Numbered from the stretch's first letter, positions 1-8,471 are shown. The stretch is DNA of 26,904 nucleotides from Patescibacteria group bacterium (GCA_018827685.1 JAHJXD010000091.1:1-26904), one strand, 5' to 3'. Translations and numbers: made by a program. Notes: generated by a model from the letters alone, not told the origin.

Positions 1-32
1 ATGATTAAATGATTTGACACGGACCACCTTAT

Positions 33-198
33 TACGAGTTACGAGTTATGAGTTACGAGTTACGAGTTACGAGTTACGAGTTACGAGTTACGAGTTACGA
101 GTTACGAGTTATGAGTTATGAGTTATGAGTTATGTGTTATGAGTTACGAGTTACGAGTTATGAGTTACGAGTTACGAGTTACGAGTTACGAGTTACGA
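33..198. repeat. Heptamer tandem repeat (ACGAGTT/ATGAGTT)
   Basis: About 23 consecutive 7-bp units, mostly ACGAGTT with interspersed ATGAGTT and one ATGTGTT variant, fill the space downstream of the dedA gene and run up to its stop codon. The phase of seven is kept throughout. Because 7 is not a multiple of 3 and stops occur, no protein is implied. The unit variants are interspersed, not sorted, which suggests repeated slippage or unequal exchange. No function can be read from it. Confidence 0.95.
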
Positions 199-804
199 TT
201 TTCTTAGATGTCTTTTAACATACCAAACCATTGCAACTATTATTATTAGCACAATCACAAAATCAAACTTATGAAAATACGGGGCCAAAACATTCCAATG
301 ATTGCCTAATTTTTGACCAATATAAGCTAAAGCCAAACACCATGGCAAAGAGCCAAAAAAAGTATAAATAACAAATTTATTAAAATTCATTTTAGCAATT
401 CCTGCTGGCAAAGATATAAAAGTGCGCACTACAGGCAAAAGACGCGAGAAAAAAATCGCGCTGGAGCCGTACTTATTAAAAAAATTGTCCGCCATAGCTA
501 AATCATGACGGGAAATCAAAATATATTTGCCATACTTTTCTATGAACGCGCGCCCTGCCCAAATACCGACCGCGTAAGCTATAACCGAACCAGCCACGCA
601 ACCCAAGGCGCCGGCCAAAGCCACGCCAAGTAAATTAAATTTTCCTTGCGCCGCTAAAAAACCTGCAAACGGCATGATTATTTCCGAAGGCAAAGGAACA
701 CAAGCGCTTTCAATCGCCATCATAATGCCAATACCCAGGTAGCTCAGAGAAGAAATGCTATTGATTATAAATTGTGTTGTCGCGCTGATAATTATTGCTA
801 ACAT
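193..804 (-). CDS. DedA family membrane protein
   Basis: Integral membrane protein of the DedA/SNARE-associated (VTT) family; members act in lipid (undecaprenyl phosphate or phospholipid) flipping and envelope homeostasis. From the ATG at 804 it is 203 aa. It shows the family signature ESACVPLPSEIIMPFAG near the N-terminus and the conserved FFSRLLPVVRTFISLPAG segment, followed by hydrophobic helices and a basic tail ending in RHLRKS. A TTG start at 858 would add 18 residues overlapping the end of argS; I prefer 804 because the sequence then begins directly with the hydrophobic segment usual for the family and avoids a 23-bp overlap. Neither start has a clear ribosome binding site. It is the last gene of the tyrS-murI-argS run. 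The precise substrate is unknown. Confidence 0.85.
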   Translation of the reverse strand: MLAIIISATTQFIINSISSLSYLGIGIMMAIESACVPLPSEIIMPFAGFLAAQGKFNLLGVALAGALGCVAGSVIAYAVGIWAGRAFIEKYGKYILISRHDLAMADNFFNKYGSSAIFFSRLLPVVRTFISLPAGIAKMNFNKFVIYTFFGSLPWCLALAYIGQKLGNHWNVLAPYFHKFDFVIVLIIIVAMVWYVKRHLRKS

Positions 805-835
805 AAAAAAATTTAATGGCAAATTTCCAAAATTT

Positions 836-2563
836 TTACATTTCTTCCACCACTTCAATCCCCAACAACCCTAATCCATTCTCCAGCACCTGTTTTACTG
901 CCATAATCAAAACTAATCTGGCTTGCCTAATTTCTTTTTTAGCTTTCAGCACTTGCACGCTATGATAATAATCATTAAACTTTTGCGCTAATTCAAACAA
1001 ATATTTAGCAATTTCAGACGGATCATATTTTTCTCCAGCTGTTTTTACTATTTCAGGATATTTTGCCAATTTTTTAACCAACTCACCCTCTTTGCTTTTG
1101 TCTAAATTACTAAAATCAATTGCTTTTTTGTTGTCTTGTTTTTGCGCTTTTGCGCTTATTGAATTTATTCTCGCACTTGTATACTGTAAATACGCCGCAG
1201 TATACCCATCAAACCTAAGCGCTTGATTAATATCAAATATAATAACTTTATCTTCGCTGACTTTTATCATTTCAAATTTTAAAGATCCATTCGCAATTTT
1301 TTCAGCAACTAAATTAATCTTTTTCTTATTCCAATTTTTATGCCTCTTCTTAATTTCTAACTTAGATTTTTCCAAAACTTGCTTTCGCAAATCTTCATAA
1401 GTAATAACATTGCCAGTTCGCGAAGACATCATGCCTTCTGGCAATTTTACAAATTCATGACTCAGATGTTTCATCTCTTGTTTAAAATCTAACAATTCCA
1501 AAATTTTAAATAGTTGTTTAAAATACAAGCTTTGTCTCGCGTCAACAATATAAATTGATTTATTGATTTTATATTTTTTAAATTTTTCTATAGCCAAAGA
1601 CAAGTCAGCCACAGGATATAATGCCGTGCCATCGCTTCTTAATATTATCATAACGCCCAAATCATATTTTTGCAGATCAGCGATAATCGCGCCTTCACTT
1701 TTGATTAAAAAATGCTTTTTAAAAAGCTGGCCAACTAACTCCATGCCATGATCAATAAACTCGCTTTCATAAAAAATTTTATCAAATTTTATTCCCAACT
1801 CTTTGTGTATTTTAGCAAAACCATCTATGCTCCACTTTCTGGTTTTTTGCCATAATTTATAATCAACTCCTTGCCGACTTTCAATATTTTTCATAATCAA
1901 ACCAACAGCCGCTTTTGCTTCTTTATTTTTCCCCAACTCCTCGCAAGCTCGCATATAAATTTTCCCCAAAAAATACCCTTTATTTTTCCCCGTTACATGG
2001 CGGGCAGGTGGGTTGTATTTTTTATAAAAAGTTTGATAAGCCCATAAAGTTTTAGCTGCATGAATGCCAAAGTCATTAATATAAGAAACCGGGATTAATT
2101 TATAGCCGTTAGCAATTAAAATTTTAGTTATTGCGTCGCCATAGCAAATATTTCTTAAATGTCCAATGTGATACTCTTTATGAGTATTGCCGTTGGAAAA
2201 TTCAATCATAACTTTTTTATTTTTGCCAATACTATTAACGCCATATTTACTTTTTGACTTTAAAATTTCTTCAATCACACCCTGCGCCAGCTTAGTTTTG
2301 TTAAAAGTAAAATTTAAAAATGGACCAATCGCTTTAGTTGCTACAACAATATCATTTAATTCAATCTTTCCAACTAAAAATTCTCCTATTTCCGTCGCGG
2401 TTTTTTTAAGCTTCCTGACCAAATCAAAACAAGGCAAGCTGATATCGCCAAACATGGGATTGGGCGGATAAACTAAATCAGCAGCTTTAACTAGATCTTT
2501 TTTTTTCAAAGCCGCATTAACAGCATCGGCAATATTTTGTTTTATTTTTTCTAGAATAGGCAT
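836..2563 (-). CDS. argS: Arginyl-tRNA synthetase
   Basis: Class I aminoacyl-tRNA synthetase charging tRNA-Arg in the cytoplasm, 575 aa, normal length. The N-terminal Arg-specific additional domain covers about residues 1-95. The HIGH signature is at 132-135 in EYHIGHLRN, preceded by the FSNGNTHKE segment typical of ArgRS. The KMSKS equivalent is MMSSR at 378-382, the relaxed form common in ArgRS. The C-terminal DALR anticodon-binding domain contains QALRFDGYTAAYLQYTSARI. The start ATG lies 2 bp after the murI stop, so translation is probably coupled to murI. No internal frameshift is seen. Confidence 0.97.
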   Translation of the reverse strand: MPILEKIKQNIADAVNAALKKKDLVKAADLVYPPNPMFGDISLPCFDLVRKLKKTATEIGEFLVGKIELNDIVVATKAIGPFLNFTFNKTKLAQGVIEEILKSKSKYGVNSIGKNKKVMIEFSNGNTHKEYHIGHLRNICYGDAITKILIANGYKLIPVSYINDFGIHAAKTLWAYQTFYKKYNPPARHVTGKNKGYFLGKIYMRACEELGKNKEAKAAVGLIMKNIESRQGVDYKLWQKTRKWSIDGFAKIHKELGIKFDKIFYESEFIDHGMELVGQLFKKHFLIKSEGAIIADLQKYDLGVMIILRSDGTALYPVADLSLAIEKFKKYKINKSIYIVDARQSLYFKQLFKILELLDFKQEMKHLSHEFVKLPEGMMSSRTGNVITYEDLRKQVLEKSKLEIKKRHKNWNKKKINLVAEKIANGSLKFEMIKVSEDKVIIFDINQALRFDGYTAAYLQYTSARINSISAKAQKQDNKKAIDFSNLDKSKEGELVKKLAKYPEIVKTAGEKYDPSEIAKYLFELAQKFNDYYHSVQVLKAKKEIRQARLVLIMAVKQVLENGLGLLGIEVVEEM

Positions 2564-2565
2564 AA

Positions 2566-3420
2566 TTATAAAATAATTTTATTTATATTCTCTATACTCT
2601 TACCTAAAAACCTTTGCCCCAACTCTTTAAATTTAATAACATCATCAGTAGTATAAAAAATTATTTTTTTGTTTTTGCTTAATTTTTTTTCTAAATCTTT
2701 ATGTTTATCCAAATATATTGCCAATTTTTCAGCAACCGCAATCGCAGGATTAATAATTTTCACATTTTTGCCCATGATTCTAATAATATCTTTTATTAAA
2801 AATAAATAATGCGTACAGCCTAAAATTAATGTATCTATTTGCTTAACTTTCAATGGCAATAAATATTTTTTTAAAATCATTTTTGTTTCTGGTTTTTTAA
2901 CCCAACCTTCTTCGACTAAAGGAACCAGCAAAGGACAGGCTTGTTGAAAAATTTTTAGATCGCTTCTTAACTTTTCCAATTCTTTTTTATAAGCGTCGGA
3001 ATTTATAGTAGCTTTAGTACCTATTATACCTAATTTATGATAACGACTTAATTTTATAGCTTCTTCCACAATTGGAACAACAACTCCAAGAACTTTTTTA
3101 TCAGAATAATTTTTTAACAAATACTCCTGCTGAATTTTTCTTAAAGCTTTGGCCGAAGCAGTATGGCAGGCAATAATTATTAGCTCGCAATCCTGCTTAA
3201 ACAAAAAATCAATTGCTTGCTTGGTGTAATTATAAATTACTTCATCTGATTTATTGCCATAAGGCGCGCGCGCATTATCACCCAAATAAATATAATCATA
3301 ATCAGGCAATACTTTTAAAAATTCCTTAAACATTGTAAGCCCGCCAAATCCAGAATCAAAAACTCCAATATTCTTTAACCCTGAAGCAGTATATTTAACT
3401 CTTGTTTCTGATCTATCCAT
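2566..3420 (-). CDS. murI: Glutamate racemase
   Basis: Interconverts L- and D-glutamate to supply D-Glu for peptidoglycan. The protein has 284 aa. Both catalytic cysteines of the two-base mechanism are present: Cys85 in IACHTASA and Cys202 in LGCTHY. The N-terminal FDSGFGGLTMFKEF motif and the LGDNARAPYG segment are diagnostic for the Asp/Glu racemase superfamily member MurI. The ATG at 3420 gives an N-terminus about 17 residues longer than the usual start just before IGVFDSG; no internal Met lies between, so I keep it. It sits between tyrS (36 bp away) and argS (2 bp away) on the same strand, which implies one transcript and a cell that makes its own wall. Confidence 0.96.
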   Translation of the reverse strand: MDRSETRVKYTASGLKNIGVFDSGFGGLTMFKEFLKVLPDYDYIYLGDNARAPYGNKSDEVIYNYTKQAIDFLFKQDCELIIIACHTASAKALRKIQQEYLLKNYSDKKVLGVVVPIVEEAIKLSRYHKLGIIGTKATINSDAYKKELEKLRSDLKIFQQACPLLVPLVEEGWVKKPETKMILKKYLLPLKVKQIDTLILGCTHYLFLIKDIIRIMGKNVKIINPAIAVAEKLAIYLDKHKDLEKKLSKNKKIIFYTTDDVIKFKELGQRFLGKSIENINKIIL

Positions 3421-3456
3421 AGAATTATGTTAATAACTTATTTCTAAATTTTATAT

Positions 3457-4671
3457 TTATTTTAAAACAACTTTCACAAACCCTCTTTTACCTTTTTGTA
3501 TTAATATGCCATCTTTTAATATTTTAACTTCCTTCTTTATATCTTTAATAACAACACCATCAATTTTAATGCCTCCTTGCTCAATCAATCTCCTTGCCTC
3601 GCCCTTGCTCTCGGCCAATTTTATCTTCACTAATAAATCAATCAATTTCCAATTCATAATTGATAATTTGTAATTCATAATTTCCTTTGGTGTTTCTTTT
3701 TTTTGCACAATGCTTTCAAAATATTTCTGCGCTTTTTGCGCGTCTTTTACTCCTTTAATTGTTTTAACTATTTCAAACGCCATTATTTTTTTATAAAGCA
3801 TTGGATTTTTACCGTCTTTTAGCGACTCTTCAATATTTTTAATAACATCCATTGAAATATCAGTTAATAGTTCCAAGCCGTTCAAAATCGCTGAATCTTG
3901 ATATGACATTGCTTTACCATACATATCTTCCGCGTTATCGCCTAAATTAATGCCGTTGCCTTTTGTTTTACTCATGGTAATACCATCTGGCGCGTCCATC
4001 ATTTTATTGACGCGAATAAATTTTTCTTTGCCTAAATAACTTTTACATAAATCACGGCCAACCAACATATTAAATGTCTGATCTGTTCCGCCTATTTCCA
4101 TGTCAACTTTCATTGCGACAGAATCATAGCCTTGAAGTAATGGATAAATAAGTTCATGCAAAAAAAGATCTTTGCCTTCTTTTATTCTTTTTTTAAACAA
4201 ATCACGCGCAAGCATTTGCGGGACTGTTGCATGCGACATTAATTTTATTAAGTCATTAAGTTTAAATTTTGAAAGCCATTGATAATTATGCTCAAAACGA
4301 ACTGGATTTTCACCTTCAAAATCAATTAATTGCGAAGCTTGTTTTTTCCAACCAGCCATATTTTTTTTAATAATTTCATCTGACAATATCGCGCGAGTTG
4401 TATCTTTGTCAGGATCTCCCACTTTGGCAGTATAATCGCCGACTAAAAAAATTATTTCATGCCCAAGCTCCTGTAAAATTCGTAAAACGCGAATACCAAT
4501 AGCATGCCCAACGTGCAAATATGGTCCGCTTGGATCAAACCCTTGATAAACGCGCAAGCGCTCGCCAGACATTAACTTTTTACGTAAAGCATCAGCTGTT
4601 GGATAAATTGCTTCCACCCCGCGTGTTAAAACTTCATTAATTTTTTTTTCATCAATTATAATTTTTGCCAT
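3457..4671 (-). CDS. tyrS: Tyrosyl-tRNA synthetase
   Basis: Class I synthetase charging tRNA-Tyr. From the ATG at 4671 (MAKIIIDEKK) it has 404 aa; a TTG at 4722 would add 17 residues that look non-native. The HIGH-type motif is HVGH at 53-56, the tyrosine pocket and dimer region contain HELIYPLLQGYDSVAM and GGTDQTFN, and the KMSKS equivalent is MSKTK at 233-237. A C-terminal S4 RNA-binding domain occupies about 344-404 (LAESKGEARRLIEQGG). Between the catalytic and S4 domains, residues 330-343 (EIMNYKLSIMNWKL) are encoded by six 7-bp DNA repeats, which is odd and reported separately. It is the first gene of a four-gene minus-strand run and has an extended -10 promoter just upstream. Confidence 0.97.
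   Translation of the reverse strand: MAKIIIDEKKINEVLTRGVEAIYPTADALRKKLMSGERLRVYQGFDPSGPYLHVGHAIGIRVLRILQELGHEIIFLVGDYTAKVGDPDKDTTRAILSDEIIKKNMAGWKKQASQLIDFEGENPVRFEHNYQWLSKFKLNDLIKLMSHATVPQMLARDLFKKRIKEGKDLFLHELIYPLLQGYDSVAMKVDMEIGGTDQTFNMLVGRDLCKSYLGKEKFIRVNKMMDAPDGITMSKTKGNGINLGDNAEDMYGKAMSYQDSAILNGLELLTDISMDVIKNIEESLKDGKNPMLYKKIMAFEIVKTIKGVKDAQKAQKYFESIVQKKETPKEIMNYKLSIMNWKLIDLLVKIKLAESKGEARRLIEQGGIKIDGVVIKDIKKEVKILKDGILIQKGKRGFVKVVLK
3644..3685. repeat. Six 7-bp repeats inside tyrS
   Basis: On the plus strand this reads as six contiguous heptads: AATTTCC, AATTCAT, AATTGAT, AATTTGT, AATTCAT, AATTTCC. The 42 bp are exactly 14 codons, so the reading frame of tyrS is preserved and the linker before the S4 domain is encoded by repeat DNA. 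Confidence 0.85.
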
Positions 4672-4702
4672 ATATTTTTTAGAATACTTAACTTGATTTA
4701 TT

Positions 4703-4731
4703 ATTATAGCATTGGGCCACAATCACTGTTA
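4703..4731 (-). promoter_or_regulatory. tyrS operon promoter, extended -10
   Basis: On the minus strand TGCTATAAT is a perfect extended -10 (TATAAT at 4708-4703). A -35 at the right distance (TAACAG) is weak, as is usual with extended -10 sites. Predicted transcription start near 4696, about 25 nt before the tyrS ATG. Confidence 0.5.
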
Positions 4732-4763
4732 TGATAAAATATTTTTTAATTTTTGTAAACCGC

Positions 4764-4860
4764 ACGCCTTGACACCACGCCTTGACACCACGCCTTGACA
4801 CCACACGCCACACCATTACGTGCAAAACTTACGTGCAAAACCCTGACGAGTGCAAAAGTT
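4764..4860. repeat. 13-bp direct repeats and related short repeats
   Basis: Three perfect tandem copies of the 13-mer ACGCCTTGACACC occupy 4764-4802, each containing TTGACA. A second series with GTGCAAAA cores follows (ACGTGCAAAACTT at 4818-4830, then copies near 4831 and 4850). The array lies between the divergent tyrS and DUF4143 genes. The CCTTGACACC core recurs at 8401-8410 and its complement TGTCAAGG at about 8380-8397. Confidence 0.85.
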
Positions 4861-4888
4861 TGCTGAATTCACCAAGATGGTATATAAT
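4860..4888 (+). promoter_or_regulatory. Promoter of the DUF4143 ATPase gene
   Basis: TTGCTG at 4860-4865, a 17-bp spacer, and TATAAT at 4883-4888. Predicted start near 4895 gives a leader of only about 17 nt without a Shine-Dalgarno sequence before the ATG at 4912. Confidence 0.5.
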
Positions 4889-4911
4889 TAGGTTATTATA
4901 ATCACCAAAAT

Positions 4912-6030
4912 ATGAAAATTATCAAAAGAACAATTCAAAAAAATATAGAAAATAGTTTATTCAAACATAAAATAGTAATTATTTATGGACCTAGACAAGT
5001 GGGAAAAACTACATTAGTTAAAGAGATACTTAAAAAATTTCCTAAAAATTCAATGTATTTTAACTGCGATGAACCAGATATTAGAGAGGCTTTCACAGAA
5101 AAAACTTCTACAGAAATAAAAGCGTTTATTGGAAATAAAAAATTAATTATTTTAGATGAAGCGCAAAGAATAAAAAATATTGGTTTAACATTAAAACTTA
5201 TTATTGACAATTTTCCAAAAATACAAGTGATAGCAACAGGATCGTCTTCGTTTGAATTGTCTAATAAAATATCTGAGCCACTCACAGGAAGAAAATACGA
5301 ATTTATTTTGCATCCTTTTTCTTTGGATGAATTAAAACAGCTCTACAATGATATTGAGATCAAACGTTTGATAGAAAGGTTTATGGTTTTTGGTATGTAT
5401 CCTGAAATAGTTATTAAAGGAAACGAAAAAGAATTAAAAAGTTTGGCTCAAAGTTATGTTTATAAAGATATTTTTGAGTTTCAAAATATTAAAAATCCCG
5501 AAGTGCTTCAAAAATTGCTACAAGCTTTAGCTTTGCAAGTTGGCAACGAAGTTTCGTATAATGAATTAGCTGGACTTGTTGGCATAGATAAAAATACTGT
5601 TTCAAATTATATTCAAATTTTAGAAAAAGCTTTTATTATTTATCGCCTTACTCCATTCTCCAGAAATATCCGCAATGAATTAAAAAAACTAAGAAAAATT
5701 TATTTTTATGACAATGGAATTAGAAACGCTTTAATTAATAATCTTAACCCGGTTTCTTTGCGTTCAGATGTCGGAAATTTATGGGAAAATTTCTTAACAA
5801 CAGAAATTATAAAAAAGAACGTAAACAATGAAAAAGATAATAAATTTTATTTTTGGAGAACAACCAATGGGCAAGGAATAGATTTAATTGAAGATTCGGG
5901 AGAAAAAATTAAAGCATATGAATTTAAGTGGAAAAAAGAATCTTTTAGATTGCCTAAAATTTTTTCTGAAAATTATCCAAACGCCGAATTTAAATTAATC
6001 AACAAAGAGAACTTCGCGGATTTTTTATAA
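4912..6030 (+). CDS. AAA-type ATPase with DUF4143 domain
   Basis: Member of the AAA_14/DUF4143 ATPase family, 372 aa. Walker A is GPRQVGKT at residues 26-33, Walker B is IILDEAQ around 79-85, and the sensor-type ATGSSSFEL follows near 108. The C-terminal half matches DUF4143: a winged-helix-like stretch (YNELAGLVGIDKNTVSNYI) and a PD-(D/E)XK-like end with GIDLI and YEFKWK. These proteins are widespread and horizontally mobile in archaea and CPR bacteria; the biological role is not established, though nuclease-like tails suggest a role against or within mobile DNA. It follows its own promoter and precedes a broken copy of the rarA start, so it probably belongs to an accessory insertion between tyrS and rarA. 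Confidence 0.9.
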   Translation: MKIIKRTIQKNIENSLFKHKIVIIYGPRQVGKTTLVKEILKKFPKNSMYFNCDEPDIREAFTEKTSTEIKAFIGNKKLIILDEAQRIKNIGLTLKLIIDNFPKIQVIATGSSSFELSNKISEPLTGRKYEFILHPFSLDELKQLYNDIEIKRLIERFMVFGMYPEIVIKGNEKELKSLAQSYVYKDIFEFQNIKNPEVLQKLLQALALQVGNEVSYNELAGLVGIDKNTVSNYIQILEKAFIIYRLTPFSRNIRNELKKLRKIYFYDNGIRNALINNLNPVSLRSDVGNLWENFLTTEIIKKNVNNEKDNKFYFWRTTNGQGIDLIEDSGEKIKAYEFKWKKESFRLPKIFSENYPNAEFKLINKENFADFL

Positions 6031-6037
6031 AAAATTT

Positions 6038-6106
6038 ATGCAACAAAAAAATCAATCGCCATTAGCTGATAGAATGAGACATGAGGTATTAAAAATTTTT
6101 AAATAA
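6038..6106 (+). pseudogene. Orphan copy of the rarA 5' end
   Basis: A 22-codon open frame begins MQQKNQSPLADRMR and then degenerates (HEVLKIFK) to a stop. The intact rarA at 7148 begins MQKNQSPLADRMRPETLENF. The two DNA stretches match over about 45 nt with one 3-nt indel and two substitutions, and weaker similarity continues for some 20 nt. This is therefore a remnant of a rarA start, left when the RhuM-Fic gene came to lie in between. It is not expected to make a functional protein. Confidence 0.85.
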
Positions 6107-6117
6107 AAATAATATTT

Positions 6118-7134
6118 ATGACAAACAATGATTTTCAAAAAGGCGAAATTATTATTTATAAAACCGTGAAAAACGAAGTAGAGTTGAAAGTAAAGTTGGA
6201 AAAAGAAACTATTTGGTTAACCCAAAATCAGATAGCCTTGCTTTTTAATACACAAAGACCGGCGATTACAAAACATCTAAAGAATATTTTTAAAAGTGGG
6301 GAACTTGAAGAAAAAGTGGTTAGTTCCATTTTGGAACATACCACTCAACACGGCGCTATTAAAGGAAAAACCCAAATACAAAATATAAAATTTTATAATT
6401 TAGACGCGATTATTTCTGTTGGCTATCGAGTGAATTCTCAAAGAGCCACGCAGTTTCGTATTTGGGCAACTAAAATTTTAAAGCAATATCTTGTCAAGGG
6501 TTATGTTATTAATGAAAAAAGACTTTTGGAAGCGCAGGATAAATTTCATGAATTGCAAGAAGCAATTTTATTTTTACAAACACAATCAAAAAAAGAATTG
6601 TTGTTAGGGCAGGAAACTGAAATTTTAAATTTACTTGCTGATTATTCCAAAACTTTTTCTTTGCTTGAACAATATGACAAAGGGAAATTGATTGATGAAA
6701 AAGGCAAGAAAACTAAATTTATTTTACAATACGAAAGTTGTTGTAAAATTATTATTAAGCTCAAAAAAGAATTGACTATAAAAAAAGAAGCCAGTGATTT
6801 GTTTGGACAAGAACGCGGTGGAAATTTTGAAGGAATAATTAAAGGGTTATATCAAACTTTTGATAAAAAAGAGCTTTATCCCGCGATTGAGGACAAATCA
6901 TCGCATCTTTTGTATTTGATTATCAAAGATCATCCTTTTTCAGATGGGAATAAAAGAACAGCCTCATTTTTATTTGTTTATTTTTTAGATCAAACAAATT
7001 ATCTTTTTAAAAAATCAGGGGAGCGAAAAATTAATGATAACGCGTTAGTAGCATTAGCCTTGCTTATTGCTGAAAGCAATCCCAAAGACAAAGAAATAAT
7101 GATCAAAATTATTAAAAATCTTATTGCAAAATGA
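6118..7134 (+). CDS. RhuM-Fic/Doc fusion protein
   Basis: The 338-aa protein begins with a RhuM-like (virulence protein RhuM family) domain, about residues 10-135, containing IWLTQNQIALLF, a helix-turn-helix-like segment, and GYRVNSQRATQFRIWAT. A coiled linker follows, then a C-terminal Fic/Doc domain with HPFSDGNKR at 272-280. In Fic/Doc enzymes this histidine motif transfers AMP or another phosphate-containing group to a target protein; Doc toxins phosphorylate EF-Tu. The active-site His, Phe, Gly, Asn, Lys and Arg are all present, so it may be active. No separate antitoxin is visible next to it. The gene lies between an orphan rarA 5' end and intact rarA (13 bp gap), marking it as an insertion. 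Toxin-antitoxin or phage-defence roles are plausible but unproven. Confidence 0.9.
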   Translation: MTNNDFQKGEIIIYKTVKNEVELKVKLEKETIWLTQNQIALLFNTQRPAITKHLKNIFKSGELEEKVVSSILEHTTQHGAIKGKTQIQNIKFYNLDAIISVGYRVNSQRATQFRIWATKILKQYLVKGYVINEKRLLEAQDKFHELQEAILFLQTQSKKELLLGQETEILNLLADYSKTFSLLEQYDKGKLIDEKGKKTKFILQYESCCKIIIKLKKELTIKKEASDLFGQERGGNFEGIIKGLYQTFDKKELYPAIEDKSSHLLYLIIKDHPFSDGNKRTASFLFVYFLDQTNYLFKKSGERKINDNALVALALLIAESNPKDKEIMIKIIKNLIAK

Positions 7135-7147
7135 ATAATATATTTTT

Positions 7148-8356
7148 ATGCAAAAAAATCAATCACCATTGGCTGATAGAATGAGACCAGAAACGCTGGA
7201 AAATTTTTTAGGACAAGAGGAAATTTTAGGTCAAGATAAAATTTTAAATCAAGCCATAAAACAAGACAAATTGTGCTCAATGATTTTTTGGGGACCTCCA
7301 GGAAGCGGCAAAACAACTTTGGCGAATATTATTGCCAAGCAAACAAAATCTGATTTTATTCAAATAAGCGCTGTTTCGTCCGGAGTAAAAGATTTGAGAG
7401 AAATTATTAAAAAAGCGCAGGAAAATAAATCGCAGAATAAAAGAACAATTTTGTTTATTGATGAAATTCATAGATGGAATAAAACTCAACAAGATGGACT
7501 TTTGCCATATGTTGAAAAAGGATTGATTACTTTAATCGGCGCGACAACTGAAAATCCAAGCTTTGAAGTTCGCTCGGCATTGCTTTCACGATGTCGAGTT
7601 TTTGTTTTAAAACAATTAACAGAGGAGCATCTTGTTAAAATTTTAAATAAAGCCATTCAAGACAAAGAAAAAGGATTGGGTAATTTGAATTTAAAAATTG
7701 ACCATGATGTTTTTAAAAAAATTTCTCAAATGTCAAATGGCGACGCGAGAATCGCTTTGAATGTTTTAGAATACGCGTCTAATTTATCAAATGAAATTAA
7801 TTTTGAAATTATTAAAGAAGCGTTTCAAAAATCATATTTGCTTTATGACAAAGACGGCGACGAACATTACAATATAATTTCCGCTTTGCATAAATCTTTG
7901 CGTGGATCTGACGCTGACGCGGCTCTTTATTGGTTGGCAAGAATGTTAGAAGCGGGCGAAGATCCTTTGTATGTCGCGCGCAGATTAGTTCGATTTGCTT
8001 GCGAAGATATTGGCTTGGCAAATTCTCGCGCATTAGAACAAGCGGTTGCTGTTTATAATGCGTGCCATTTTATTGGCATGCCAGAATGTAATGTTATTTT
8101 AGCTCAAGCAGTTGTTTATTTAGCAAAATGTAAAAAATCAAACGAGCTTTATGTCGCTTATGAAAAAGTAAAAAAAGACATTGAACAATATGGCAACTTG
8201 CCAGTGCCATTACATTTACGCAACGCCCCGACTGAATTAATGAAAAATTTGAATTATGGCAAAGACTACAAATACAGCCCGGATTTTGATTATCAAGAAT
8301 CACAAGAATATCTGCCGGAGAAATTAAATGGAAGGAAGTATTTGAAAAATATGTAA
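7148..8356 (+). CDS. rarA: Replication-associated recombination protein A
   Basis: AAA+ ATPase of the RarA/MgsA/WRNIP1 family, acting at stalled replication forks. It has 402 aa. Walker A is GPPGSGKT at 49-56, Walker B is ILFIDEIHRW at about 101-110, and the sensor/arginine-finger region GATTENPSFEV...LLSRCRVF follows. The C-terminal oligomerisation region includes SLRGSDADAALYWLARMLEAGEDP and ARRLVRFACEDIGLA, both diagnostic. The start at 7148 has no strong ribosome binding site. Its first 14 codons are duplicated at 6038-6106, showing that DNA was inserted at or rebuilt across its 5' end. Confidence 0.97.
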   Translation: MQKNQSPLADRMRPETLENFLGQEEILGQDKILNQAIKQDKLCSMIFWGPPGSGKTTLANIIAKQTKSDFIQISAVSSGVKDLREIIKKAQENKSQNKRTILFIDEIHRWNKTQQDGLLPYVEKGLITLIGATTENPSFEVRSALLSRCRVFVLKQLTEEHLVKILNKAIQDKEKGLGNLNLKIDHDVFKKISQMSNGDARIALNVLEYASNLSNEINFEIIKEAFQKSYLLYDKDGDEHYNIISALHKSLRGSDADAALYWLARMLEAGEDPLYVARRLVRFACEDIGLANSRALEQAVAVYNACHFIGMPECNVILAQAVVYLAKCKKSNELYVAYEKVKKDIEQYGNLPVPLHLRNAPTELMKNLNYGKDYKYSPDFDYQESQEYLPEKLNGRKYLKNM

Positions 8357-8377
8357 GATATTATTTAAATTTTTTGT

Positions 8378-8431
8378 CAAGGCTTGTCTGTCAAGGCTTT
8401 CCTTGACACCTTTTTTTATATAAGATATATT
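8378..8431 (+). promoter_or_regulatory. TGTCAAGG repeats ending in a sigma70-type promoter
   Basis: Two direct copies of TGTCAAGGCTT are followed by an inverted CCTTGACACC. The last provides a perfect -35, TTGACA at 8403-8408; after a 17-bp spacer comes TATATT at 8426-8431. Expected start is near 8438, giving a leader of about 34 nt to the DHH gene. The AGGGA at 8459-8463 can serve as its ribosome binding site. Confidence 0.6.
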
Positions 8432-8471
8432 AATAAATCTCCGTGGCGAATTTGACGCAGGGATTAATCTC

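Noticed and set aside
33..198. CRISPR array
   Set aside because: The repeat is a contiguous 7-mer with no spacers and no cas genes nearby.
2187..2471. Open frames antisense to argS and other housekeeping genes
   Set aside because: They overlap strongly conserved coding sequence on the other strand and give low-complexity hydrophobic proteins without family features.
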